Below, in pieces: positions 35,752-46,000 of a DNA stretch of 64,000 bases (its first letter is position 1; the number at the start of each line of letters is the position of its first letter). Location: the NCBI GenBank assembly GCA_018699955.1, contig JABISG010000147.1, positions 32,544 to 96,543 of the forward strand. Direction: 5' to 3'. Source of the stretch: Planctomycetaceae bacterium. GTDB lineage: Bacteria; Planctomycetota; Planctomycetia; Planctomycetales; Planctomycetaceae. Both the position numbers and the translations under genes were made by a program. The notes below the pieces were generated by a model. It was not told the origin of the DNA. It ran no database searches and saw nothing but the letters and a program-made list of their open reading frames with translations.

Positions 35752-37104
35752 ATGTCCAAAACGACCGACATTCGACTCCAGGAAGTGAACTGCAATTTCG
35801 AGGCAGTTCCATTTCGCGCACCTCTGAAATTCGGCGGACGTGTCGTCGATGGGGCTTTCTTAATCAACGTCGATGTTGTCGTCGAGACCCGAAACGGTCG
35901 GCAGACTGACGGCATGGGCAGCATGCCGCTGGGCAATGTGTGGGCGTGGCCGACCGGCAGCCTTGAGCCTGAGCAAACCGAAGCGGCGATGAAGAAATTC
36001 GCCGAAGAAATTTGCGTCGTGGCTGGCTCGTACACAGAGTTCGGGCATCCGCTCGACATTATGTACAACATTTCCGGCGAGTATCACCATTTGGGTAAGG
36101 CGCTGTCACAAAGACTGGGGCTGGACGAGGCGATACCCGAGTTGGCGCAGCTCGTTTCGGCCAGTCCGCTGGATGCCGCCGTCCACGACGCCTACGGCCG
36201 GGCGCACAACTTAAACAGTTACAATACGCTTTCCAAAGAATTCGTCAGCCACGATTTGTCCGAATACCTCGACGAGCAATTTGCAGGCGAATACCTCGAC
36301 CAATATACGCTTCGCCAACCGAAAGAACGGCTGCCGTTGTATCATCTGGTCGGCGCGCTCGATCCGTTGACCGATGCCGACATCGGAACGCGCATTAACG
36401 ACGGTTTGCCCGAAACATTGGGTGAGTGGATTACTGCTGACGGCCTGACGCATCTCAAGATCAAACTATCCGGCGATCAGATCGATTGGGACGTTGATCG
36501 GGTTTTTGCCATTGATCGAGTGGCCTCTGAGACGCAGTCGGCCCGTGGTGTCGATAAGTGGTTTTACTCGTGCGACTTCAACGAGAAGTGCGAAAACGTG
36601 GCGTATGTGCTCGAGTTTCTCGAACGCATTCGCAAGGAGAACCCGGCGGCCTACGATCGCATTCAGTACATTGAGCAACCGACCAGCCGCGATCTCGAAG
36701 CCAATCCCGATAACAAAATGCACGAGGCGGCCAAGCTCAAGCCGGTTGTCATCGACGAATCGCTCGTCGATTATGATTCGCTGTTGTTGAGCCGGGAATT
36801 GGGGTATTCCGGCGTCGCGCTTAAGGCGTGCAAAGGGCAGACCGAGTCGTTGTTGTTGGCCGCCGCCGCGCAAAAGTTTGACATGTTTCTGTGCGTTCAG
36901 GATCTGACCTGCCCCGGGTATTCGTTCTTGCATTCGGCCAGTCTGGCAGCCAACATTCCCACAGTGACGGCGATCGAAGGCAACGGGCGACAGTACTGTC
37001 CCGGCCCAAACAAAAAGTGGGCATCCCGCTTTCCGTCGATGTTCAACATCACCGACGGAACCGTCGGCACGGGAGCGCTGAAGGGCGTGGGGTTGGGCTT
37101 CTAG
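35752..37104 (+). CDS. enolase-superfamily (mandelate racemase/muconate lactonizing-like) enzyme
   Basis: Enzymes of this superfamily abstract a proton alpha to a carboxylate. The 450-residue protein has a capping domain (about 1-190) and a TIM barrel with LKIKLSG (K-x-K, near 235-241), metal ligands in YSCDFNE, IEQPTSRD and VIDESLVDYDS, and GVALKACKGQ. It has an insertion relative to the common length of about 370. The gene follows the ATP-grasp gene by 99 bases on the same strand, so it may share its transcript. I cannot name the substrate; a link to C1 metabolism is positional only. Confidence 0.85.
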   Translation: MSKTTDIRLQEVNCNFEAVPFRAPLKFGGRVVDGAFLINVDVVVETRNGRQTDGMGSMPLGNVWAWPTGSLEPEQTEAAMKKFAEEICVVAGSYTEFGHPLDIMYNISGEYHHLGKALSQRLGLDEAIPELAQLVSASPLDAAVHDAYGRAHNLNSYNTLSKEFVSHDLSEYLDEQFAGEYLDQYTLRQPKERLPLYHLVGALDPLTDADIGTRINDGLPETLGEWITADGLTHLKIKLSGDQIDWDVDRVFAIDRVASETQSARGVDKWFYSCDFNEKCENVAYVLEFLERIRKENPAAYDRIQYIEQPTSRDLEANPDNKMHEAAKLKPVVIDESLVDYDSLLLSRELGYSGVALKACKGQTESLLLAAAAQKFDMFLCVQDLTCPGYSFLHSASLAANIPTVTAIEGNGRQYCPGPNKKWASRFPSMFNITDGTVGTGALKGVGLGF

Positions 37105-37153
37105 CAGACCTGGTTGATGGTGCCACTCAGTTAACGGGTGCGGACTTGTTAAC

Positions 37154-37215
37154 GGGTGCCACTGGCGTGTCGCCAGTGCATCGCGCAAAACACTGGCGAC
37201 ACGCCAGTGGCACCC
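37154..37215. repeat. full copy of repeat family A palindrome with duplicated left edge
   Basis: It starts GGGTGCCACTGGCGTGTCGC and ends with the complementary GCGACACGCCAGTGGCACCC. Directly before it, at about 37120-37153, are two abortive starts of the same element (GGTGCCACTCAG, then GTTAACGGGTGCGG), so the left end appears to have been copied more than once. Confidence 0.85.
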
Positions 37216-37264
37216 CTCTTTGGGGTGATTGACGAAACCGTCGCGCGATCAACAGAGCAATTCT

Positions 37265-37882
37265 CTAATCGTCCTCTGTCGGCAGGTCGTCGGCGAATTT
37301 CTCGGCGACGCGTTCGCGGATTCGCACGAATCGGCGCCGGACGGTTCGCTCATCGACCAGCAGATGGGTCGCAATCTCACGCTGTGTGTGGCCTTCCAGC
37401 CGAAGGTGAATCAATTGCTGGTCGCGCGGTTCGAGACAGTCGATCACCGATGTAAACAGGTCGGAAAAAGCAACGGTCTCGACGATGGTTGGCTGCTGGG
37501 TGAGACGGTTCATGATGTAACCATCCGGCTGGCTGGTGCCAACTGATGCCACTTCGCGCGCTGTTGATCGCTTCTCAGCTTGGTGATGTCGTACCTTGTT
37601 GCGAACCTTGTTCAGGGCGATGGTCAGCAATAGCTTCCAGAAGTCGCCATCGTCCTCAAAGGTGAAATCGCCTTTTTGTGCGCGGCGGAACAGCGACTTG
37701 AAGACCGATTGAACGACGTCTTCCGGATCGAACCGGGGATTAAACTTTGCCGACAGATGTTGGCCGACCAGATTCAACAGCTTTTGCAGGTAGCGTTGAT
37801 ACAGAACCGTCGCGGCATCGCCGTCGCCATCACGCCAATTGTCGATCAACTCGTTGTCGCTGGTTTGATCGTCCATCCGCAT
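37265..37882 (-). CDS. ECF-type RNA polymerase sigma factor
   Basis: The ATG at 37882 (MRMDDQTSDNE) gives 205 residues; the frame continues to 38287, but that part overlaps the kinase gene and is not protein-like. Region 2 includes YQRYLQKLLNLV and DPEDVVQSVFKSLFRR (core-binding and -10 recognition). Region 4 has CLEPRDQQLIHLRLEGHTQREIA with a helix-turn-helix and RTVRRRFVRIRERV. The subgroup with DPEDVVQSVF is typical of planctomycete ECFs that have no anti-sigma gene and sit beside protein kinases. Here the kinase gene lies 190 bases upstream on the same strand. Confidence 0.92.
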   Translation of the reverse strand: MRMDDQTSDNELIDNWRDGDGDAATVLYQRYLQKLLNLVGQHLSAKFNPRFDPEDVVQSVFKSLFRRAQKGDFTFEDDGDFWKLLLTIALNKVRNKVRHHQAEKRSTAREVASVGTSQPDGYIMNRLTQQPTIVETVAFSDLFTSVIDCLEPRDQQLIHLRLEGHTQREIATHLLVDERTVRRRFVRIRERVAEKFADDLPTEDD

Positions 37883-38072
37883 CTCATCGGGCAGGGGGTG
37901 AGTGTGGCTGTATACTATCGCACACGACTTCTCACAGCAAACACCGGGCGTTTGGAGTCGGTTCAATGGCACACTTTTCAGTTTCTCATTCTTCCTTTTT
38001 CTTTGCGAGCCTCTGCAACTTTGCGGCTTTGCGTCGAAAAAACAATGTGTGTCGCGAATCCAATCCGATTCT

Positions 38073-39845
38073 TCACTCGCTTTTTTGCGAGAGTACCGAC
38101 GTGTTGATTGGTGCTGCCCAGGCCGACACCGTGTCCAGGTCGAGCCGGCGTTCGTCCGGGTCTTCATGCAGGCAGTTCTCGACGACGTTGCAGATTTCGG
38201 CGTCAAGTTGTGGGAATGCACTTCGGATGTTGGGAACTTCCCAGTTGGAGTGCCGACGGAGTAATTCGATGACGTTTTCATCGTCATTCAGCACTTTGCC
38301 GGTCAACATCTCGTAGCCGACGCAACCAAGAGAGAAGAGGTCGGCTGCAGTCGTAAGCTTTCCACCGACCAACTGCTCCGGGGCCATGTATCGCGGCGTC
38401 CCCACAATTCGGTTGTTGGCCGGCGAAGTGCCGAGTGCCGGAGTTGCGAGACCGAAGTCCATCAATTTGATCACGCCATCTCGGGTCACCATTATGTTGG
38501 CCGGTTTGATATCGCGATGGACGATTCCAGCCTGGTGTGCATAGTTCAGCGCTTTCGCAATCTGCCCGAACGACTTGCGAAATTCGTCAACCGGCACCAC
38601 ACCGCACCGGTTGATGTACTCTCTGAGCAAAATGCCGTCGGCGAACTCCATCACAATGAAATAGGTATGAAACGCCGAAAACCGACCGAACAGTTTGACA
38701 ATGTTCTCGTGATCGAATGACTGAATGATGTCGGCTTCGGCCTGAAACTGATCGAGCGCATCTCGATCGTAGACCAGGCGATGGCTCATCATTTTCAGGG
38801 CAACGTGTTGGTCGCTGTCGATGTGACGTGCTTCGTAAACGACGGCCATGCCGCCGCGCCCCAACCGGCTGCAGATGCGATAGTTGTCCAGAGTCTTCCC
38901 GGCGAGTACGTCATCGCGGCCCGGTACTCCCAGTCGTTCTGCCAGCATCAGGGTCAGCACTTCGCTGATTTCCGGATAGCGGCCGGCGAGTTCGTGGAAC
39001 TGCTCGGCGGGTAGTACGAGGGCGCGAACTGTCGCCAACGCCACAACGTCTGCGTTACGTGGCTGTCGCGTTAGCAGGGCCATTTCCCCCAGCACTTGCA
39101 CGTGATTGGTGCGGGTGAGCACGCGACGACTGCCCTGGTCATCGCTCGTACTAATTTCCACTTCGCCATCGCACAACACCATCAACGAAGTGCCGGGAGT
39201 GTCTTGTTGAATCAGATACTCGCCCGCCTCAAAATATCTGACTTCCATGTTCGACTCGATCAGCCGCACGACCGGTGCAGGGAGCAGCGAAAACGGCCGA
39301 CATTCGGCAAGCAGGCTTTCTTGACCGCTTCGTCCCGTTGCCGACAATGGCGACTGCGAATCAAAGCCCGTCCAATTGCTCTTCCGTCCACCCCAAACCG
39401 TTCCCGGCGAGAGTCCATCGACGAGTAGGTGCTTCGCAAGTTCGGGATACAGCGGGAGTTGACCGGTATCGTCTCGCCCTGAGAGGGCGGCGCGAATCGG
39501 CTCCTCAAGTGTTTCGAACCGTTCTACGTATTCGTCAATCGTCGGTTCCAGATCGAGTTGATCGCGAATATCGAATTCGGCGGCAATCAGTTCCAGCGTC
39601 AGTTCCCGGTCGGCGGCAATTTCCTCATCGGCTGTGATGTATTCCTCGACGGTCATCAGGGTGCCTCTCGACCAGCATCGCGCCATGTCGACCAACATCA
39701 CATCGACGCGCTGCCGACTTGTTGCCTTCGGGTAGGCTGCCAGAAATCGGCTCGCTGTGGGCGCGACCGTTGCCTTCTCGCATAGCGCAGCAAAACGCCG
39801 CACGATGCGATGGTTCGATCGTCCCTCCGATGGTGAGTTTGGCAT
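38073..39845 (-). CDS. Ser/Thr protein kinase with cyclic-nucleotide-binding domain
   Basis: The 590-residue protein combines an N-terminal helical region (about 1-130), a cNMP-binding beta-roll (about 184-300) with LGEMALLTRQPRNADV as its phosphate-binding cassette, and a Hanks-type kinase (about 320-585). The kinase has a complete active site: GRGGMAVV (329-336), K351 in VALKMM, HRDIKPAN (443-450), DFGLA (463-467) and APE (488-490). There is no membrane segment, unlike most bacterial Hanks kinases. A soluble kinase gated by cAMP or cGMP is the obvious reading. The ECF gene downstream is a likely partner. Confidence 0.92.
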   Translation of the reverse strand: MPNSPSEGRSNHRIVRRFAALCEKATVAPTASRFLAAYPKATSRQRVDVMLVDMARCWSRGTLMTVEEYITADEEIAADRELTLELIAAEFDIRDQLDLEPTIDEYVERFETLEEPIRAALSGRDDTGQLPLYPELAKHLLVDGLSPGTVWGGRKSNWTGFDSQSPLSATGRSGQESLLAECRPFSLLPAPVVRLIESNMEVRYFEAGEYLIQQDTPGTSLMVLCDGEVEISTSDDQGSRRVLTRTNHVQVLGEMALLTRQPRNADVVALATVRALVLPAEQFHELAGRYPEISEVLTLMLAERLGVPGRDDVLAGKTLDNYRICSRLGRGGMAVVYEARHIDSDQHVALKMMSHRLVYDRDALDQFQAEADIIQSFDHENIVKLFGRFSAFHTYFIVMEFADGILLREYINRCGVVPVDEFRKSFGQIAKALNYAHQAGIVHRDIKPANIMVTRDGVIKLMDFGLATPALGTSPANNRIVGTPRYMAPEQLVGGKLTTAADLFSLGCVGYEMLTGKVLNDDENVIELLRRHSNWEVPNIRSAFPQLDAEICNVVENCLHEDPDERRLDLDTVSAWAAPINTSVLSQKSE

Positions 39846-39906
39846 GGCCCTGTCTTAGATGTCTAAAGCAGTCAATAGGTGGTACTATCGCCCGAACGGT
39901 GGTCTG

Positions 39907-40302
39907 CTAAGCAGATGGGGGCGAGTTGCTTCGCTCGCTGGTGCACGAAAGTTTCCTGTTCGCCGCAGATCTATGGTGCAGAAAACTGCCCACGATTACG
40001 CCCCAGAACAAACTGTTCACGAAGCAGCAGGGAAGAAACAGACCCGCTTTGTGCCATGAAAGAGCAGCCGCTGGCCAGCCGAGCGGGAACGATACACCTG
40101 CAAGGGCCAAACCACCCAGACAGATCAACCACCATGGATTATCAGGAAAGAAATTGAAGTCAAGACGCCCAGACGGACGTTCCCAGATCATTATCTCGTA
40201 CCAAAACACATACCACACGACAAACGTTAGATTGAAATGCACTGCCGCAACGGCCAGCACGCGCATCGTCCATGCCCAGCGTTGAGATGAATCTGCTGAC
40301 AT
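39907..40302 (-). CDS. small membrane protein of unknown function
   Basis: This 131-residue frame encodes three hydrophobic segments (about 13-35 with VHFNLTFVVWYVFWY, 56-77, 84-108) separated by short polar loops, with many Trp and Phe residues. The C-terminus is polar. It resembles no family I can name. The hydrophobic pattern is what supports coding, as composition alone is not decisive. It lies upstream of the kinase gene on the same strand, 61 bases away. Confidence 0.5.
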   Translation of the reverse strand: MSADSSQRWAWTMRVLAVAAVHFNLTFVVWYVFWYEIMIWERPSGRLDFNFFPDNPWWLICLGGLALAGVSFPLGWPAAALSWHKAGLFLPCCFVNSLFWGVIVGSFLHHRSAANRKLSCTSERSNSPPSA

Positions 40303-40698
40303 ATCCCGCCCCCGCTCATCTCATGATCGATCATCGCCCAATCGGTTCCAACCAATTACAGTAGTCAAGCGACGCCTCATCGCCTTATCCATTTGAGGAT
40401 ACAAAGTGAAGCGCACAGAATCGAGCGGTCACACTGCTGAGCGGGAATGGCTACGATAGTGATTGTCTCTCATCGCACGTCCGCATGCAACGGGCTTTCT
40501 CGCACGTTGCGACAGCAGCACGAAGTCGCTCGTCTGCATTGTCCGATCGCGCGCTCCGATTGGCGCTTGTTTGTTCGTTGTCGGTGGCTGCTCAAAATCA
40601 CCTCGCTTGAAAACGCCAAATCGATCTGATAGGTTCGGCGCGACCTTCAGCAACGATGATTCTGCCTGATCGGCACACTACGGAAAACCGAGGAAACA
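40303..40698. other. intergenic region before the isocitrate dehydrogenase gene
   Basis: I see no gene, tRNA or clear terminator in these 396 bases. Short frames here lack protein character. It should hold the promoters of the divergent membrane-protein and dehydrogenase genes. Confidence 0.45.
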
Positions 40699-41865
<1,167 letters not shown>

Positions 41866-41922
41866 TGTCCCCCTAACGCTCACGGGCTGCTTCCCGTGGG
41901 AAATTCATCCAGGGGACGCAAC

Positions 41923-42975
41923 ATGGACGAAGCCGCGTTCCGCGAAATCATCTCGGGTGACAAACGCGGCGCAGTGCCGACTGTCGCCCGTGGCGCGCTT
42001 GCGGGGTTGTCACTGTTTTACGGTGCCGCTGTCCGACTGAGAAACCGCGCATTCGATGCTGGTCTGAAACGCGTTCACAAGGCCGCCGTTCCGGTCGTCA
42101 GTGTCGGCAACATCACCACCGGCGGCACCGGCAAGACGCCGATGGTTGCCTGGTTGGCCCACTGGTTTCAGGACTACGGCCTGCGGCCGGTCATTCTCAG
42201 TCGTGGTTATCGCTCCCTGTCGGGCGAAATCAACGATGAAAAACTCGTCCTCGATCAACTTTCTCCCGGCGTACCGCATTTGCAGAACCCCGATCGCGTT
42301 GACTTCGCCCGGTTCGCAGTTGAAGAGCACGGCGCACAAGTGCTGATCCTCGATGACGGTTTCCAGCACCGCCGACTCGCACGCGATCTGGACATCGTCC
42401 TCATCGACGCGCTGAATCCATTCGGTTATGGACGGCTGTTACCGCGCGGATTGCTGCGCGAACCGCTCATCGGGCTGAAACGGGCCGGTCTGATTGTTCT
42501 GACACGGGCGGACCAGATTGACGAGAATTCGAAGCGGCAGATCATCGAACGCATCAGCGAGATCCGCGGCACGGCTGACCATGTCGAAGTCGCCTTCTCG
42601 CCGCAATGCCTGATCAATAGCAGCGGCCAGACGGCCGATCTCAGTTCGCTGCCCAGTCAGCTCGTTACCGTCTTCTGTGGCATCGGCAACCCCGCCGCCT
42701 TCAGCAGAACGGTTACGGATTGCGGGTTTCAGATTGCGGACGGCGACCCGCTGTCGTACCCCGATCACTACCATTACAGAATGGGCGACCTGACTCACAT
42801 CGCAGATCTTGCTGACGTACTACAAACGACAGCCATCCTGACAACACAAAAGGACCTCGTCAAAATCAACGAGGACCACTTGGGTAGCGTCCCTCTCTGG
42901 GCCATCCAAATTGCTGCAAAAATCGTGAGCGGTGCGGATGTGATAAACGACCACCTCAACCGCATCCTCCAATAA
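41923..42975 (+). CDS. lpxK: tetraacyldisaccharide 4'-kinase (lipid A synthesis)
   Basis: LpxK phosphorylates the 4' position of the lipid A disaccharide precursor at the inner membrane. The ATG at 41923 (MDEAAFREI) gives 350 residues. The N-terminal membrane-associated helix (about 23-36) is followed by the P-loop VSVGNITTGGTGKTP (59-73), ILSRGYRS near 90-97 and LILDDGFQHRRLARDLDIVLID (about 140-161), which contains the DDGFQH catalytic motif. The C-terminal half has a conserved FCGIGNPAAFSRT. Together with bamA this supports a true lipid A-bearing outer membrane. Confidence 0.95.
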   Translation: MDEAAFREIISGDKRGAVPTVARGALAGLSLFYGAAVRLRNRAFDAGLKRVHKAAVPVVSVGNITTGGTGKTPMVAWLAHWFQDYGLRPVILSRGYRSLSGEINDEKLVLDQLSPGVPHLQNPDRVDFARFAVEEHGAQVLILDDGFQHRRLARDLDIVLIDALNPFGYGRLLPRGLLREPLIGLKRAGLIVLTRADQIDENSKRQIIERISEIRGTADHVEVAFSPQCLINSSGQTADLSSLPSQLVTVFCGIGNPAAFSRTVTDCGFQIADGDPLSYPDHYHYRMGDLTHIADLADVLQTTAILTTQKDLVKINEDHLGSVPLWAIQIAAKIVSGADVINDHLNRILQ

Positions 42976-42986
42976 CAATCATCCAA

Positions 42987-43002
42987 CGCTTGCGGTTTAG
43001 CG
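42987..43002. repeat. second copy of 16-base repeat CGCTTGCGGTTTAGCG
   Basis: It is identical to 13259-13274. Here the downstream complementary arm is absent. It lies between lpxK and lhr. Confidence 0.6.
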
Positions 43003-43081
43003 CCCTTCAACATCGAGCATCGAAACATTCCTCCCCGTCAGATACAATTGGGCGGTCTCTGATTCGAGGTTGAAATCGCCC

Positions 43082-46000
43082 ATGTCGTCATTCTTCGGCT
43101 TCCATCCAATCATCGCGCAGTGGTTCAGTTCACGGTTCGCCGCGCCGACCGAACCGCAGCAATTGGGTTGGCCCGCAATCGCCGACGGCGAAAACACGTT
43201 GATCGCCGCACCGACTGGCAGCGGCAAGACACTGGCCGCCTTTCTGGCGTGCATCGACCGTTTGCTCAAAGAGTCGCTCGAACAGCCGCTGGAGAATGAA
43301 TTTCGCGTCATTTATGTGTCGCCGCTGCGTGCGCTCTCGAATGACATGCATCGCAATCTCGAAGTGCCGTTGGCTGAAATCACTGCGCTGGCCGAAGCCG
43401 AAGGGTTGTCGCTGCCGCCGGTTCGTGTTGGCCTGCGGACCGGCGATACGTCGGCTTCGAAGCGTGCCTCGCTCGTTCGCCGTCCACCACACATTCTGGT
43501 CACCACGCCTGAGTCACTGTACCTGATGCTGACGGCCGAAAAGAGCCGTCAGAAACTGCGGAACGTCAACACGATCATCGTCGATGAAATCCATGCACTG
43601 GTCCGCGACAAGCGTGGCTCGCATTTGTCGCTGACACTCGAACGGCTGGCCGCTCTCTGCGAATGCCCCGTCCAACGCATCGGCCTCTCGGCAACACAGA
43701 AACCAATCGAACGCGTCGCAGAATTCCTGGTAGGGGGTGGCGAGGAATCAGGGGAGCGTCGCGAAGAATCCACAATCGATTGCCAGATCATCGACGTCGG
43801 TCACAGTCGCAAACTCGACCTCGCCGTCGAGGTGCCGCCGAGTGAACTCGGTGCGGTTTGCATGCACGAGCAGTGGGACGAGATCAATGCCCGCATCGTC
43901 GAATTGATCAACGAGCATCGCAGCACACTCATTTTTGTCAACACGCGGCGAATGGCCGAACGCGTCACGCATCAATTGACCGAATTGCTGGGTGAAGACG
44001 CAGTCGGCGCGCATCACGGTTCGCTATCGACTGAGATTCGTCTGGAGACCGAACGTCGGTTGAAGTTGGGCGAGTTGAAAGCCGTCGTTGCCACCGCTTC
44101 GCTCGAACTGGGCCTCGACGTCGGTTACATCGACCTTGTCATTCAGATCGGTTCGCCGCGCTCGATTGCGACATTTCTTCAGCGGACTGGACGGTCCGGG
44201 CATTCGCTGGGACTGGTTCCCAAGGGGCGGCTGTTTGCGCTCACACGCGATGAACTGCTGGAATGCATGGCACTCATTCGCGCCGTTCACGCCGGACGGC
44301 TCGATGTTGTGCCGATTCCCGAAGCGCCGCTCGATGTTCTCGCGCAGCAAATCGTTGCAGAAGTCTCAGCCGAGGAGTGGGGAGCCGATGACCTGTTTGC
44401 CCTCTGCCGAAAGGCGCATCCGTACCGAAATCTGTCGCGCGTCCAGTTCGATCAGACGGTTGAGTTCCTCAGCGAAGGAATGACACGTTCCACAGGTCGC
44501 GGCCGGGTTTATTTGCATCACGACCGTGTCGGTCGTCGATTGCGTCCGCGAAAAGGAGCACGCATCGCGGCGGTCACCAACGGCGGCGCGATTCCCGAAA
44601 TTGCATCGTACCGTGTTGTCGCCGATCCCGATGGCACGGTCGTTGGTTCGCTCGATGAAGACTTCTCGATTGAAAGTCAGGCCGGCGACGTCTTTCTGTT
44701 GGGCAATACATCGTGGCGGATTCTGAATATCCGCGGTGGCGATGTGAACGTCGTCGATGCGCAGGGCGCACCGCCGTCGATCCCGTTCTGGCATGGCGAA
44801 GCGCCTGGGCGCACGCTCGAACTCTCTGAAGAGATTTCGAGGTTGCGCGATGATCTGGAAGTGTTGGCTGGTGAAACGCGTCTCGTTCCAGACACAGAGT
44901 CGATTGACGAATCGGGTGCCACTGGCGTGACGGTCGAGCAATCAGAAACCCGGTTTCTTCAAGAAACCGGGTTTCTCGCTCACCTCGCGGCGGAGACCGG
45001 CACCACGCAATCCGCTGTCTCACAGGCTTTGCATTATGCGGCCGCGGAGAAAGCGGCCATCGGCCTGTTGCCCACTCAGAAGCGAATCGTCTTTGAGCGA
45101 TTCTTTGACGAATCGGGCGGCATGCAACTGGTGGTGCATGCACCGTTTGGCGCGGCGATTAACCGGGCATGGGGATTGGCCATGCGAAAACGGTTCTGTC
45201 GTTCGTTCGATTTCGAGTTGCAGGCGACGGCCGACGACGACGGTTTCATTCTCTCGCTGGGACCGCAGCACAGCTTTCCCATCGAAAGTCTGTTCCCCAT
45301 GCTCACGCCGCGAAACGCGCGACCGTTGCTTGAGCAGGCGGTGTTGGCGATTCCCATGTTTCAAATCCGCTGGCGATGGAACGTCACGCGCGCGTTACTG
45401 GTGCTGCGGCGGGAATTCGGCAAGAAGGTGCCGCCCGCGTTTCAACGATTTCGGGCCGACGACCTGCTGACTTCGGTTTTCCCCAAGCTGACCGGCTGTC
45501 AGGAGAACATCACCGGCGATCACCAGCTTCCCGATCATCCGCTCACGCGGCAGACGATGGACGACTGCCTGCACGAAGCGCTCGACATCGACGGTTTGGA
45601 ACGCGTACTCGCCGACATCGAACGCGGTGAGATCACGCTGATCGCCCGTGATACGCGCGAACCGTCGCCGTTCAGTTACGAATTGCTCAATTCGAATCCG
45701 TATGCGTTTCTGGATGGTGGCGAACTCCAGGATCGCCGCGCACGGGCCGTCTCCACGCGGCGATCGATGACCGTTGAAAGTGTCAGCGATCTCGGCCGAC
45801 TCGATCCTGAGGCGATAGCAGTCGTGCGGCAGGAAGCCCAGCCGCCCGTCCGCAGTGCCGACGAATTGCACGATGTTTTGTTAAGTCGCATCGTGTTGCC
45901 GGCGGATGAACTTCCAGAGGGGGAAGCGTTCTACCGAGAACTGGTCGAAACGAAACGTGCGACGATGTTAACGCTGCCGGAAGGTAGTAGGTTTGCGGTC

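Noticed and set aside
37883..38287. Upstream extension of the ECF sigma factor frame
   Set aside because: The extra residues overlap the kinase gene and are not protein-like; the sigma region 2 begins right after the ATG at 37882.
40429..40653. 74-residue frame in the gap before the isocitrate dehydrogenase gene
   Set aside because: No recognisable motif, signal or start site support; treated as non-coding.
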